From Acetobacteraceae bacterium (GTDB lineage: Bacteria > Pseudomonadota > Alphaproteobacteria > Acetobacterales > Acetobacteraceae), in the NCBI GenBank assembly GCA_021732665.1, contig JAKFUL010000005.1, positions 1 to 64,000 on the forward strand: a stretch of DNA of 64,000 bases. The letters run 5' to 3'. Within the stretch, counting starts at the first letter, position 1, and every line of letters begins with the position of its first letter. This document shows positions 7,991-16,374 of the stretch, piece by piece. The position numbers and the translations under genes were made by a program. Below the pieces are notes generated by a model. That model had not been told where the DNA came from. It made no database searches and was given only the letters and a program-made list of their open reading frames with translations.

Positions 7991-9357
7991 CACACCATTT
8001 CCCTGACATCGACGAGCGCGCCGGCCAGTGCCGCCGCCGCCGCCATGGCGGGGCTGGCCAAATGCGTGCGCGCGCCGGTGCCCTGGCGGCCCACGAAATT
8101 GCGGTTGGAGGTGGAGACACAGCGCTGGCCGGCCGGCACCGCCTCGCCATTCGCCGCCACGCAGAGCGCGCAACCCGGTTCGCGCCATTCGAAACCGGCT
8201 TCCAGAAAGCGCGTGTGCAACCCCTCGGCCTCGGCCTCCTGCTTCACCACCTCGCTGCCCGGCACCACCCAGGCGGTGACGTGGGGGGCCACCCGCCGCC
8301 CACCGATCACCTCCGCCGCCGCGCGCAGGTCGGAGAGGCGGGAATTGGTGCAACTGCCGATGAACACCCAGTCCACCCTGGTGCCGGCCAGCTTCTGGCC
8401 CGGCTCCAGGCCCATGTATTGCAGCGCCGCCGCGTCGCCCTCGGGCACGAAGCCGGTGATGGGCGCGACCTGGCCGGGGCTGGTGCCCCAGGTGATCTGC
8501 GGCGCGATGTCCTCCATGCGGATGAGGTGGTCGGCGTCGAAGCGCGCGCCGGGGTCACTGGGCACGCGCTTCCAATCCGCCAGCGCCGCCTCCCAGGCCG
8601 CACCCTTGGGCGAGAAATCGCGGCCCTTGAGATAGGCATAAGTCTTCTCATCCGGCGCCACCATGCCGGTGCGGGCACCCATCTCGATGGAGAGGTTGCA
8701 CAGCGTCAGGCGTTCCTCGATCTCCAGCGCCTCCACCGCGCCGCCGGCGTACTCGATGGCGTAGCCGGTGCCCGCCGCGGTGCCGAGATGCCCGATGGCG
8801 TGCAGGATCATGTCCTTGGCGGTCACGCCCGGCGGGCGCTTGCCCTCGAATCGGATGCGCATGCTGCGCGGCCTTCGCTGCGGCAAGGTTTGCGTGGCCA
8901 GGGCATGGCCCAACTCGCTGGAGCCGATGCCGAAGGCCATGCACCCCATGGCGCCATTGGTGCAGGTGTGGCTGTCGCCGCAGGCGAGCGTGAGGCCAGG
9001 CAGCACGATGCCCAGCTCCGGCGCCATGACATGGACGATGCCGTGGCCGCGGCGGCCCAGGTCGAATAGCCGCACGCCGGTGGCGGCCGTGGTCTCGCGC
9101 AGCGAGGCGACCAGCGGCTTGCCCTTGGCGAAGGTGGTGGAATCGCGGCCTGGCTGAGAGGACACCGCGTGGTCGGGCACGGCGAAGACCTTTCGCGGCT
9201 CGGCCACCGTGTGTCCGGCATCGAGAATTTCGCGAATGGCACGGCCGCCCGAGAGGTCATGGATCAGCACCCGGTCGAGATAGAGCAGCGACCAGCCATC
9301 GCCGAGATCAGCCACCACCCGGCTGTCCCAGATCTTGTCGAACATGGTTTTCGCCAT
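7990..9357 (-). CDS. leuC: 3-isopropylmalate dehydratase large subunit
   Basis: The 455-residue product begins MAKTMFDKIWDSRVV, as most LeuC proteins do. It has the iron-sulfur ligands expected of the aconitase superfamily: Cys in IGSCTNSRLSDLR and the pair in EPGCALCVAANG, plus the C-terminal STSNRNFVGRQGTGARTHL motif. It needs a 4Fe-4S cluster and the LeuD partner. An in-frame ATG nine bases upstream (9366) overlaps the stop of the preceding gene as ATGA and is an alternative start. I chose 9357 because the conserved N terminus begins there. Confidence 0.93.
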   Translation of the reverse strand: MAKTMFDKIWDSRVVADLGDGWSLLYLDRVLIHDLSGGRAIREILDAGHTVAEPRKVFAVPDHAVSSQPGRDSTTFAKGKPLVASLRETTAATGVRLFDLGRRGHGIVHVMAPELGIVLPGLTLACGDSHTCTNGAMGCMAFGIGSSELGHALATQTLPQRRPRSMRIRFEGKRPPGVTAKDMILHAIGHLGTAAGTGYAIEYAGGAVEALEIEERLTLCNLSIEMGARTGMVAPDEKTYAYLKGRDFSPKGAAWEAALADWKRVPSDPGARFDADHLIRMEDIAPQITWGTSPGQVAPITGFVPEGDAAALQYMGLEPGQKLAGTRVDWVFIGSCTNSRLSDLRAAAEVIGGRRVAPHVTAWVVPGSEVVKQEAEAEGLHTRFLEAGFEWREPGCALCVAANGEAVPAGQRCVSTSNRNFVGRQGTGARTHLASPAMAAAAALAGALVDVREMV

Positions 9358-9362
9358 CGCGG

Positions 9363-10256
9363 TCATCCCAGCAATGAATTGTCGACGGCGGCGGCCCAGC
9401 CCGGCTTCCGCGTGATGACGCCGGCGGTGAACATGGCGTGCTCCAGCCGCTCCCAGGGTTCGGCCGGGAATTCGGGGGTGCGGCACCAGATGTTCAGCGG
9501 GCGGTAGCGCGCCACGCAGCGCTCCATCAGCACCGGGTCCATGCCGGGGAAGAGGGGCAGGACGGTCCGCACCACCTCGGCATCAGGCGCGGCGTGCAGC
9601 CAATCCTGGGTCTTCTGCAATCCGCGCAGCATGGCGCGGAATTCGGGGGCGTATTCCACCATGTTCGCAGCCGTCGTCATAAAGGTGGTGTAGGCGGTGG
9701 GGCCGCGGCTGGCGGCGGCGTGCCAGACATGGCCGGTTCCCGCCATTTCCATCTGCGAGACATAGGGCTCGAAGATCTGGATCACATCGATCTCGCCGGC
9801 TGCCAGCGCCGCGCAATTCTCGGCCATGGAATTGGTGGTGACGCGGTTCAGGCTTTCGGGGTCCACGCCGTCCTGGCGGATGTCTTCTTGCAGGGCCCAC
9901 CAGGGGGTCGGCACCTCGCTCACGCTGCCCACGCGCAGGCCGGCCAGGTCGCGCAGTCGGAAGCCGGGGTTGGGCTTGGCGCCGACCAGGAAGAACGGGT
10001 CGCCCAGCACGGCGGCGCCGAAATTGCGCAGCGGGCAGGCGGGGTCGGCATCATGCGCCAGCATCAGTCGCATCGGGCCGCCCCAGGCGACCTCGGCGCG
10101 GCCTTCCAGCACCGCATCCTTGGCGCGGGCCGGCTCGCCGCCATCGAGCAGGGTCACTTCCACCCCCTCGGCGGCATAGGCGCCACGCGCCAAAGCGGCA
10201 TAGAACGGCACATAGAAGACGGCGCGGAAAGTTTCCTGCAGACGGATCGGACGCAT
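9363..10256 (-). CDS. ABC-type substrate-binding protein, NMT1/THI5-like
   Basis: The 297-residue product opens MRPIRLQETFRAVFYVPFY and continues LARGAYAAEGVEVTLLDGG, the typical first strands and helix of NMT1/THI5-like or SsuA-like periplasmic-binding folds. No signal peptide is visible, and no ABC permease or ATPase gene is adjacent. It could therefore be a cytoplasmic binding protein or an enzyme of the THI5 fold. The start is supported by GGGGGA six bases upstream. It leads the minus-strand operon with leuC and leuD, with almost no spacing, which suggests that its ligand is related to their substrate. That last point is inference. Confidence 0.8.
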   Translation of the reverse strand: MRPIRLQETFRAVFYVPFYAALARGAYAAEGVEVTLLDGGEPARAKDAVLEGRAEVAWGGPMRLMLAHDADPACPLRNFGAAVLGDPFFLVGAKPNPGFRLRDLAGLRVGSVSEVPTPWWALQEDIRQDGVDPESLNRVTTNSMAENCAALAAGEIDVIQIFEPYVSQMEMAGTGHVWHAAASRGPTAYTTFMTTAANMVEYAPEFRAMLRGLQKTQDWLHAAPDAEVVRTVLPLFPGMDPVLMERCVARYRPLNIWCRTPEFPAEPWERLEHAMFTAGVITRKPGWAAAVDNSLLG

Positions 10257-10364
10257 CGCTTCCCCCTTGGACGATGAGGCGAAGGCTGCACCAACATCGC
10301 CAGGCGCGCCATACGCCTGGACGGCGCAGACCCCCGGGGGCACTCTGGTGACCGGGGAAACACC

Positions 10365-11096
10365 ATGCACACTCCTTTCGACCTCTCGGGAAAGACCGCG
10401 CTGGTGACCGGCGCCTCCGGCCTGCTCGGCGCGCATTTTTGCCGCGTGCTCGCAGGTGCGGGTGCGCGGGTCGTCATGGCCGCGCGGCGTGTGGAGGCCA
10501 TGGCGGCCACCGCGGCCGAGATCGGCGCCACCACGGCAGCACTGGACGTGACGGACGAAGCGTCGATCGCCGCCTGCCTCGATGCCGCCGGGCCGCTGGA
10601 CATCCTGGTCAACAACGCAGGGATGGCGGTGACGCGGCCGCTGCTCAAGCACACCGCCGCCGACTGGGATCAGGTGATGGATGTGAACCTGCGCGGCTGC
10701 TTCCTCATGGCCACCGAGGCGGCGCGGCGGATGACCCGGGGCGGGTCCATCATCAACATCGCGTCGGTGCTGGGCGAGCGGATCATTCCCGGCGTGGCCG
10801 GCTACACCGCGGCCAAGGCCGGGCTTTTGCACCTGACGCGGCAGATGGCCGTCGAACTCGCCCGCAACAACATCCGGGTGAACGCCATCGCCCCTGGCTA
10901 TATCGCCTCCGACATCAATGCCGAATTCTTCGCCAGCGAGGCCGGCCAGGCCATGGTCAAGCGCATCCCGCAGCGTCGCCTCGGCCAGCCCGGGGATCTT
11001 TCCGGCGCGCTGCTGCTGCTGGCATCCGACGCTTCGGCCCATATGACGGGCAGCACCATCACCATAGATGGCGGCCATTCCATTTCCAGCCTCTGA
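10365..11096 (+). CDS. SDR family oxidoreductase (FabG-like)
   Basis: The 243-residue product is a classical short-chain dehydrogenase. It has the cofactor motif TGASGLLGAHF near residue 16, NNAG near residue 84, the catalytic Ser in NIASVLG, YTAAK near residue 146 and a C-terminal TITIDGG. It would use NAD(P)H to interconvert a hydroxyl and a ketone. The gene begins a plus-strand operon with an acyl-CoA dehydrogenase nine bases downstream, so a 3-hydroxyacyl-CoA or related substrate is likely. It is divergent from the NMT1-like gene, with about 108 bases between the two starts. Confidence 0.9.
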   Translation: MHTPFDLSGKTALVTGASGLLGAHFCRVLAGAGARVVMAARRVEAMAATAAEIGATTAALDVTDEASIAACLDAAGPLDILVNNAGMAVTRPLLKHTAADWDQVMDVNLRGCFLMATEAARRMTRGGSIINIASVLGERIIPGVAGYTAAKAGLLHLTRQMAVELARNNIRVNAIAPGYIASDINAEFFASEAGQAMVKRIPQRRLGQPGDLSGALLLLASDASAHMTGSTITIDGGHSISSL

Positions 11097-11105
11097 AGGG
11101 TTTTC

Positions 11106-12317
11106 ATGGATTTCTCTCTCCCCCCGGAACTGGATGCCAGGCGCGCCCGGGTGCGCGAATTCGTCCAGGACCGGCTGATCCCGCTCGAAGCGGAGCGTGC
11201 CAGCTATGACGAGCACGAGAACATCTCTCCGGGCCTGCTGCGCGTGCTGCGGGGCGAGGCCAAGGCGGCCGGGCTTTGGGCCTTGCAAAGCAAGCGCGAG
11301 CGTGGCGGCGGGGAACTGCCCTTCATCGGCATGGCCGCCTGTTATGAGGAGATGAACCGCTCCATCTTCGGCCCCGTGGTGTTCAATTCGGCCGCGCCCG
11401 ATGACGGCAACATGATGGTGCTGGAGCGCGTGGCCACACCCGCGCAGAAGACGCGCTGGCTGCAGCCGATCATCGATGGGGCGATCCAGTCCAGCTTCGC
11501 CATGACCGAGCCGGACGGCGCCGGCTCCGATCCCGGGCTGACCTACACGCGGGCCGAACGGGTGGGGAATGATCGCTGGCGGATCACCGGCCGCAAATGG
11601 TTCATCACCGGCGCGGGTGAGGCCACGCATTTCATCCTGATGGCGCGCACCAGCGATGACGCCCGAAAGGGGCTGACCGCCTTCCTCTTCCACAAGGATT
11701 CCCCTGGCTGGAAGATCGTCCGCCGCATTCCGATCATGGGGCCGGAGGAGCATGGCGGGCATTGCGAGCTGGAATTCGACGGGCTGGAAATCCCCGACGA
11801 GGATATCCTCATGGGTGTCGGCGATGGGCTGAAGCTCACGCAAATCCGCCTCGGCCCCGCCCGCCTCACCCATTGCATGCGCTGGACGGGCATGGGCCGC
11901 CGGGCGCTGGAAATCGCCCTGGAGCACATCGAGCAGCGCATGAGCTTCGGCCAAAAGCTGGCGGAGCGCGAAAGCGTGCAGGGAATGGTGGGGGAGGCGG
12001 CGATGCAGCTGGACATCTCCCGCCTCGTCACCATGCGGGCAGCCTGGAAGCTGGACCAGGGCGATTTCGCGCGGAAAGAAATCTCCATCGCCAAGATCGT
12101 CGCCGCCGATGCGCTGCACCGCGCGGCCGACACGGCGCTGCAATTGCTGGGTGCCAAGGGATACTCCAAGGACACGCCCATCGAGTGGATGTACCGCTAC
12201 GCCCGCCAGGCGCGGCTGGTGGATGGGGCGTCGGAGGTGCATCGCATGGTGCTCGCCAATTTCCTGCGGCGCGAGGGGCGGGAGTTCTTCGGCTGGGGCG
12301 TGCCCGGCCATGGATGA
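11106..12317 (+). CDS. Acyl-CoA dehydrogenase family protein
   Basis: The 403-residue product has all three acyl-CoA dehydrogenase domains, with SFAMTEPDGAGSD in the mid-domain, RKWFITGAGEA, the helical-domain motif HIEQRMSFGQKLAERE, and a C-terminal VDGASEVHRMVLANF. It resembles the ACAD10/ACAD11-like branch. An APH-like kinase gene overlaps its end by eight bases and a DUF6285 gene follows. ACAD10/11 proteins in eukaryotes fuse an APH kinase domain to an acyl-CoA dehydrogenase and act on 4-hydroxyacyl-CoAs, so a similar two-step role is a reasonable inference here. Confidence 0.92.
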   Translation: MDFSLPPELDARRARVREFVQDRLIPLEAERASYDEHENISPGLLRVLRGEAKAAGLWALQSKRERGGGELPFIGMAACYEEMNRSIFGPVVFNSAAPDDGNMMVLERVATPAQKTRWLQPIIDGAIQSSFAMTEPDGAGSDPGLTYTRAERVGNDRWRITGRKWFITGAGEATHFILMARTSDDARKGLTAFLFHKDSPGWKIVRRIPIMGPEEHGGHCELEFDGLEIPDEDILMGVGDGLKLTQIRLGPARLTHCMRWTGMGRRALEIALEHIEQRMSFGQKLAERESVQGMVGEAAMQLDISRLVTMRAAWKLDQGDFARKEISIAKIVAADALHRAADTALQLLGAKGYSKDTPIEWMYRYARQARLVDGASEVHRMVLANFLRREGREFFGWGVPGHG

Positions 12318-13314
12318 AGGGCGGCTCTCCGCCTGGCTCTCTGACGCGGCCGGCGCGCCGGTGGCCATTCTCTCCCACCACCGGCTCTCCGGCGGCGCCA
12401 TTCAGCAGAATGTTTTTTTGGGCGTGACGCGCGGCGGCGTGGCGGAGGAGTGGGTGTTGCGCACCGACAACACCGCCACGCTGGCTGTCTCGCTCGGCCG
12501 CGGCGCGGAATTCGCCCTGCTGCGCGCCGCCCATGCGGCGGGGGTGACGGTGCCCGAACCGCTCTTCGGTTGCGAGGATCGCGGCGTGATCGGCGCGCCC
12601 TTCTTCGTCATGCGCCGGGTTGCCGGAAGTGCCACGGGGCATGCCGCGGCAAAGCGCGCGGCGGCGATGGGCGGCGATGCCGCGCTGGCCGGGGATCACG
12701 GCCGCCAGCTCGCCCGAATCCACAGCATCCGCCCGCCGCGCGCGGACCTGGCCTTCCTGGGTGCGCCGCCGGCCGACGCCACCACCGCCTTCATCACCCG
12801 CATGCGCGGCCGCCTCGATGACGCGGGCACGCCCCGCCCGCCGCTGGAATACGGGCTGCGCGCCATGGAACTGCATGCCCCGCCGCCCCTTCCGCCAGTG
12901 CTCTGCCACAATGATTTCCGCACCGGGAACACCATGCAGCAGGAAGGCCACATCACCGCGGTACTGGACTGGGAATTCGCCGCCTGGGGCGACCCGCATG
13001 AGGATCTCGGCTGGTTCACCGCGCGCTGCTGGCGTTTCGGGCAGTACCATCTCGAGGCCGGCGGCATCGGCCCGCTGGACGCATTCCTGGCCGGCTATGC
13101 CGCCGAGGCGGGCTGGCAGCCCGACCCCGCGCGAGTGCGTTTCTGGCAACTCGGCGCCACCATCCGCTGGGCTGTGATCGCGGCCGACCAGGCGGCGCGC
13201 CATCTCTCAGGGCGGGAGACCAGCCTGGAACTGGCGCTCACCGGCCACATGGTGCCGGAACTGGAATGGGATGTGCTTGATCAGGCGGAGGCCTTGCATG
13301 CAGGAAAAGCCTGA
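12310..13314 (+). CDS. APH-like phosphotransferase (ACAD10/11-type kinase)
   Basis: The 334-residue product has the aminoglycoside-phosphotransferase fold. Visible are an N-terminal lobe with PFFVMRRVAG and a catalytic loop CHNDFRTGNTM near residue 200, followed by AVLDWEFAAWGDPHEDLGWF, which supplies the metal-binding Asp. The ATG lies inside the end of the acyl-CoA dehydrogenase gene (eight-base overlap). In this context it probably phosphorylates a hydroxyacyl-CoA or a similar metabolite rather than an antibiotic. The next gene starts 17 bases before this one stops. Confidence 0.88.
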   Translation: MDEGRLSAWLSDAAGAPVAILSHHRLSGGAIQQNVFLGVTRGGVAEEWVLRTDNTATLAVSLGRGAEFALLRAAHAAGVTVPEPLFGCEDRGVIGAPFFVMRRVAGSATGHAAAKRAAAMGGDAALAGDHGRQLARIHSIRPPRADLAFLGAPPADATTAFITRMRGRLDDAGTPRPPLEYGLRAMELHAPPPLPPVLCHNDFRTGNTMQQEGHITAVLDWEFAAWGDPHEDLGWFTARCWRFGQYHLEAGGIGPLDAFLAGYAAEAGWQPDPARVRFWQLGATIRWAVIAADQAARHLSGRETSLELALTGHMVPELEWDVLDQAEALHAGKA

Positions 13315-13582
13315 CCCCCGGAACCTGCTGGAAACCGCCCGCGCGGTGCTGCTGGAGCGGCTGCTGCCCGTCCTGCCCGAATCTGCCCGTCTGGAAGCGC
13401 GCATGGTGGCCAGCGCCATGGCCATCGCGGCCCGTGGCATAGGCGCGGCCGATGAGGCGCCGGAGCCCGAACTCGGCGCCGCCATCCGCGCCGGCCTGTT
13501 GGATGATGACCCGGGCCTGCTCGTACGCCTGCGGGAGACCGCGCGCGTGCGTCTGGCCGTCAGCAACCCCCGCGCCCTTTGA
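13298..13582 (+). CDS. DUF6285 domain-containing protein
   Basis: The 94-residue helical protein (MQEKPDPRNLLETARAVLLE) matches the small DUF6285 family, which from memory often sits beside APH-like kinases and acyl-CoA dehydrogenases. It overlaps the kinase gene by 17 bases and ends the plus-strand operon. No catalytic residues can be pointed to. A role as a partner or regulator of the kinase or dehydrogenase is possible but unproven. The start was taken at the ATG before QEKP because the upstream in-frame ATG lies well inside the kinase. Confidence 0.75.
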   Translation: MQEKPDPRNLLETARAVLLERLLPVLPESARLEARMVASAMAIAARGIGAADEAPEPELGAAIRAGLLDDDPGLLVRLRETARVRLAVSNPRAL

Positions 13583-13589
13583 AAACGCA

Positions 13590-13619
13590 GAAGGCCCGGC
13601 GGATCACCACCGGGCCTTC
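13590..13619 (-). terminator. Hairpin terminator between the DUF6285 and nusG transcripts
   Basis: A perfect ten-base-pair stem (GAAGGCCCGG with CCGGGCCTTC) encloses a ten-base loop. On the minus strand it is followed by TGCGTTTTC, which gives some U-richness. It fits the end of the secE-nusG-micro-ORF transcript and could also act on the plus strand just after DUF6285. Confidence 0.6.
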
Positions 13620-13653
13620 CCATCGCGTGCGCCCCAGGGGCGTCGCGGCGATC

Positions 13654-13725
13654 TTACAGCGCCATCTCCAGGGAAACGGCGGCCAGGGCCGCGAAACCGT
13701 TCGGGGACATCAGGCAATGAGACAC
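13654..13725 (-). CDS. Putative micro-ORF (23 aa) downstream of nusG
   Basis: A GTG-initiated ORF encodes SHCLMSPNGFAALAAVSLEM with two further residues before TAA. It is preceded by AAGGAGGTGATCC, complementary to the full 3' end of 16S rRNA, exactly seven bases before the GTG. An in-frame ATG 21 bases upstream (13746) would give a 30-residue version but would translate through that site. It lies 64 bases after nusG and before a strong hairpin, so it would be the last cistron of the secE-nusG transcript. The product is unknown, and real translation is inferred only from the exceptional ribosome-binding site. Confidence 0.45.
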   Translation of the reverse strand: MSHCLMSPNGFAALAAVSLEMAL

Positions 13726-13726
13726 T

Positions 13727-13739
13727 GGATCACCTCCTT
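13727..13739 (-). promoter_or_regulatory. Full-length Shine-Dalgarno sequence of the micro-ORF
   Basis: AAGGAGGTGATCC pairs with all 13 bases of the 16S 3' tail. On the plus strand the same bases, read as TGGATCACCTCCTTTC (13726-13741), copy the end of 16S rRNA. No rRNA sequence flanks it, so it is not a 16S fragment. Confidence 0.6.
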
Positions 13740-13749
13740 TCAGCATGTT

Positions 13750-13770
13750 GAGATACCGAAATGGTGTCTC
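13750..13770 (-). other. Hairpin between nusG and the micro-ORF
   Basis: An eight-base-pair stem with one G-U pair (GAGATACC with GGTGTCTC) and a five-base loop lies 19 bases after the nusG stop. There is no T-run, so it may be an RNA-processing or stability element rather than a terminator. Confidence 0.45.
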
Positions 13771-13789
13771 CATCGCTGATTGAAAGGCC

Positions 13790-14326
13790 TCAGACCTTCT
13801 CGACCTGGCCATATTCCAGATCGACGGGGGTGGAGCGGCCAAAGATGCTCACCGAGACCTTCACGCGGCCCTTTTCCTCGTCCACTTCCTCGACCGTGCC
13901 CATGAAGCTGGTGAAGGGGCCGTCGGCCACGCGGATCTGCTCGCCCACCTCGTACTGCACGGCGGGGCGGCGCGGCTTGTCGGCGCCCTCCGTCACTTGC
14001 TGAACAATACGAAGCGCCTCGGCCTCGGAAATCGGCGTGGGCTTGTTGGCGGGGCCGAGGAAGCCGGTGACCTTGGGGGTGTCGCGCACGAGGTGCCAGC
14101 TGTCATCGGTCATCTGCATCTTCACCAGCACGTAGCCAGGGAAGAATTTGCGTTCAGTATCAGTCTTCTGGCCGCGGCGGACTTCGGTGACCTGCTCAGT
14201 CGGAACCAGGATTTCCTCGATCTTGTCGGCCAGGCCTTTCTGGGCCGCCTGCTGGCGGATCTGCTCGGCGATCTTCTTTTCGAAGCCCGAATAGACGTGC
14301 ACCACGTACCACTTCATATCGGCCAC
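13790..14326 (-). CDS. nusG: Transcription termination/antitermination protein NusG
   Basis: The 178-residue product has the NusG N-terminal domain ([37 protein letters not shown]) and a C-terminal KOW domain ([34 protein letters not shown]). It binds RNA polymerase and links it to Rho or the ribosome. I chose GTG at 14326, ten bases after GAGGAG; ATG at 14317 and the TTG overlapping the secE stop are alternatives. It follows secE directly. The usual downstream rplK-rplA genes are absent; instead there is a micro-ORF and a terminator-like hairpin. Confidence 0.95.
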   Translation of the reverse strand: MADMKWYVVHVYSGFEKKIAEQIRQQAAQKGLADKIEEILVPTEQVTEVRRGQKTDTERKFFPGYVLVKMQMTDDSWHLVRDTPKVTGFLGPANKPTPISEAEALRIVQQVTEGADKPRRPAVQYEVGEQIRVADGPFTSFMGTVEEVDEEKGRVKVSVSIFGRSTPVDLEYGQVEKV

Positions 14327-14340
14327 AGCCTGATCGCTCC

Positions 14341-14532
14341 TCAAAACCCGAACACAAATCGCATCGCGAACTGGATCACCTGATCCACCACCAGAAAGAA
14401 CACCGCCGCCAGGGCGGACAGCGCCAGCACCAGCCCTGTCGTCACCAGCGTTTCCTTGCGGCTGGGCCAGGTGACGCGCGCGGTTTCGGCCCGGACCTCA
14501 CGGACGAACTGCGCTGGATCGAACTTCGCCAA
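14341..14532 (-). CDS. secE: Preprotein translocase subunit SecE
   Basis: The 63-residue product has the compact one-helix SecE form: [19 protein letters not shown], the conserved amphipathic helix, followed by one membrane span ([21 protein letters not shown]). It stabilises SecY in the inner-membrane translocon. The start codon is TTG, eight bases after AAAGGG. nusG follows with almost no gap. A hairpin with a U-rich tail lies between tRNA-Trp and this gene and may limit transcription into it. Confidence 0.94.
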   Translation of the reverse strand: MAKFDPAQFVREVRAETARVTWPSRKETLVTTGLVLALSALAAVFFLVVDQVIQFAMRFVFGF

Positions 14533-14552
14533 GGCGGTTACCCTTTATGACA

Positions 14553-14606
14553 GATAAAATGCAAGCGCCCCAGGCCCAGCCTTTATCGGGCATTGACCTG
14601 GGGCGC
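14553..14606 (-). terminator. Terminator or attenuator hairpin between tRNA-Trp and secE
   Basis: A perfect ten-base-pair stem (GCGCCCCAGG with CCTGGGGCGC) with a 22-base loop precedes TTGCATTTTATC on the minus strand. It would end or attenuate tuf/tRNA transcription before secE-nusG. The long loop lowers confidence. Confidence 0.45.
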
Positions 14607-14615
14607 CTGGGAAAA

Positions 14616-14692
14616 TGGCAGGGGCGGAGGGTCTCGAACTCTCAACCTCCGGTTTTGGAGACCGGCGCTCTAGCCAATTGAGCTACGCCCCT
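14616..14692 (-). tRNA. tRNA-Trp (anticodon CCA)
   Basis: The minus strand reads AGGGGCGTAGCTCAATTGG at the 5' end, an anticodon loop CTCCAAA inside the stem CCGGT/ACCGG, the T-arm GTTCGAGAC, and an acceptor stem closing as CGCCCCT plus discriminator G and an encoded CCA. The length is 77 bases including CCA. It lies between tuf and secE, the usual place for trnW. Confidence 0.95.
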
Positions 14693-14706
14693 TCGAAGAG
14701 CCCGAT

Positions 14707-14733
14707 CCCAGATGGTTCGCAGAACCCTCTGGG
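14707..14733 (-). other. Hairpin between tuf and tRNA-Trp
   Basis: Stem CCCAGA/TCTGGG continues after one mismatch as GGTTC/GAACC with a three-base loop. It lies in the 99-base tuf-trnW spacer and could be a processing site or a weak terminator; no T-run follows. Confidence 0.4.
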
Positions 14734-14791
14734 TGAATCGGCCTCTCAACTCTCGGCCGCACCCTACAGATGGATGCGGCAGATGCAAGAC

Positions 14792-15979
<1,188 letters not shown>

Positions 15980-16051
15980 TGCCAGCTCCACGCATGAATT
16001 CGTTTCAAGACAGCTTGCCCGCGCGGCCTAGCCCCAATCCCCAGCATGCGC

Positions 16052-16125
16052 TGGAGCGGGTGACGGGAATCGAACCCGCACCACCAGCTTGGAAGGCTGG
16101 GGCTCTACCGTTGAGCTACACCCGC
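16052..16125 (-). tRNA. tRNA-Gly (anticodon TCC)
   Basis: The minus strand reads GCGGGTGTAGCTCAACGG with an anticodon loop CTTCCAA inside CCAGC/GCTGG, a T-arm GTTCGATTC and an acceptor end ACCCGC, discriminator T and an encoded CCA. The length is 74 bases. It lies 72 bases upstream of tuf and 74 bases downstream of tRNA-Tyr. Confidence 0.95.
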
Positions 16126-16199
16126 GCGCGCATCACGCTCCGCAAGCCACCTGCCACCGAGAGACCCGGCGGGGATCCCGCCGGGGACCGGCAGGAATA

Positions 16200-16282
16200 T
16201 GGAGGGGGCTGGATTCGAACCAGCGTAGGCGTGAGCCAGCGGATTTACAGTCCGCCCCCTTTAGCCACTCGGGCACCCCTCC
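16200..16282 (-). tRNA. tRNA-Tyr (anticodon GTA)
   Basis: The minus strand reads GGAGGGGTGCCCGAGTGG with an anticodon loop CTGTAAA inside GCGGA/TCCGC and a long variable arm, as expected for a class II tRNA. The acceptor closes CCCCTCC with discriminator A. Unlike the two neighbouring tRNAs, CCA is not encoded and must be added. Confidence 0.94.
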
Positions 16283-16320
16283 GCAGCGTCCGGGGACCCC
16301 CCGGGCAGCAGGTGCGGCGG

Positions 16321-16348
16321 GTTATGGCGCAATGGCGCGGCGTGTCAA
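16321..16348 (-). promoter_or_regulatory. Sigma70-type promoter of the tRNA-Tyr/Gly-tuf operon
   Basis: The minus strand has TTGACA, a 16-base spacer, then CATAAC, placing the transcription start about 30 bases before tRNA-Tyr. The bases after the -10 are GC-rich, which suits stringent control of a stable-RNA promoter. The -35 is a perfect consensus match. Confidence 0.65.
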
Positions 16349-16374
16349 CGCGGGGGGGACGCTTCATGCGCGAT

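Noticed and set aside
9363-12401. A 1012-residue minus-strand ORF
   Set aside because: Antisense of the SDR and acyl-CoA dehydrogenase genes joined to the true NMT1-like gene; the real start is at 10256.
13726-13741. Possible 16S rRNA fragment
   Set aside because: Only 16 bases match the 16S end and nothing upstream resembles helix 45, so it is a Shine-Dalgarno complement, not a gene remnant.
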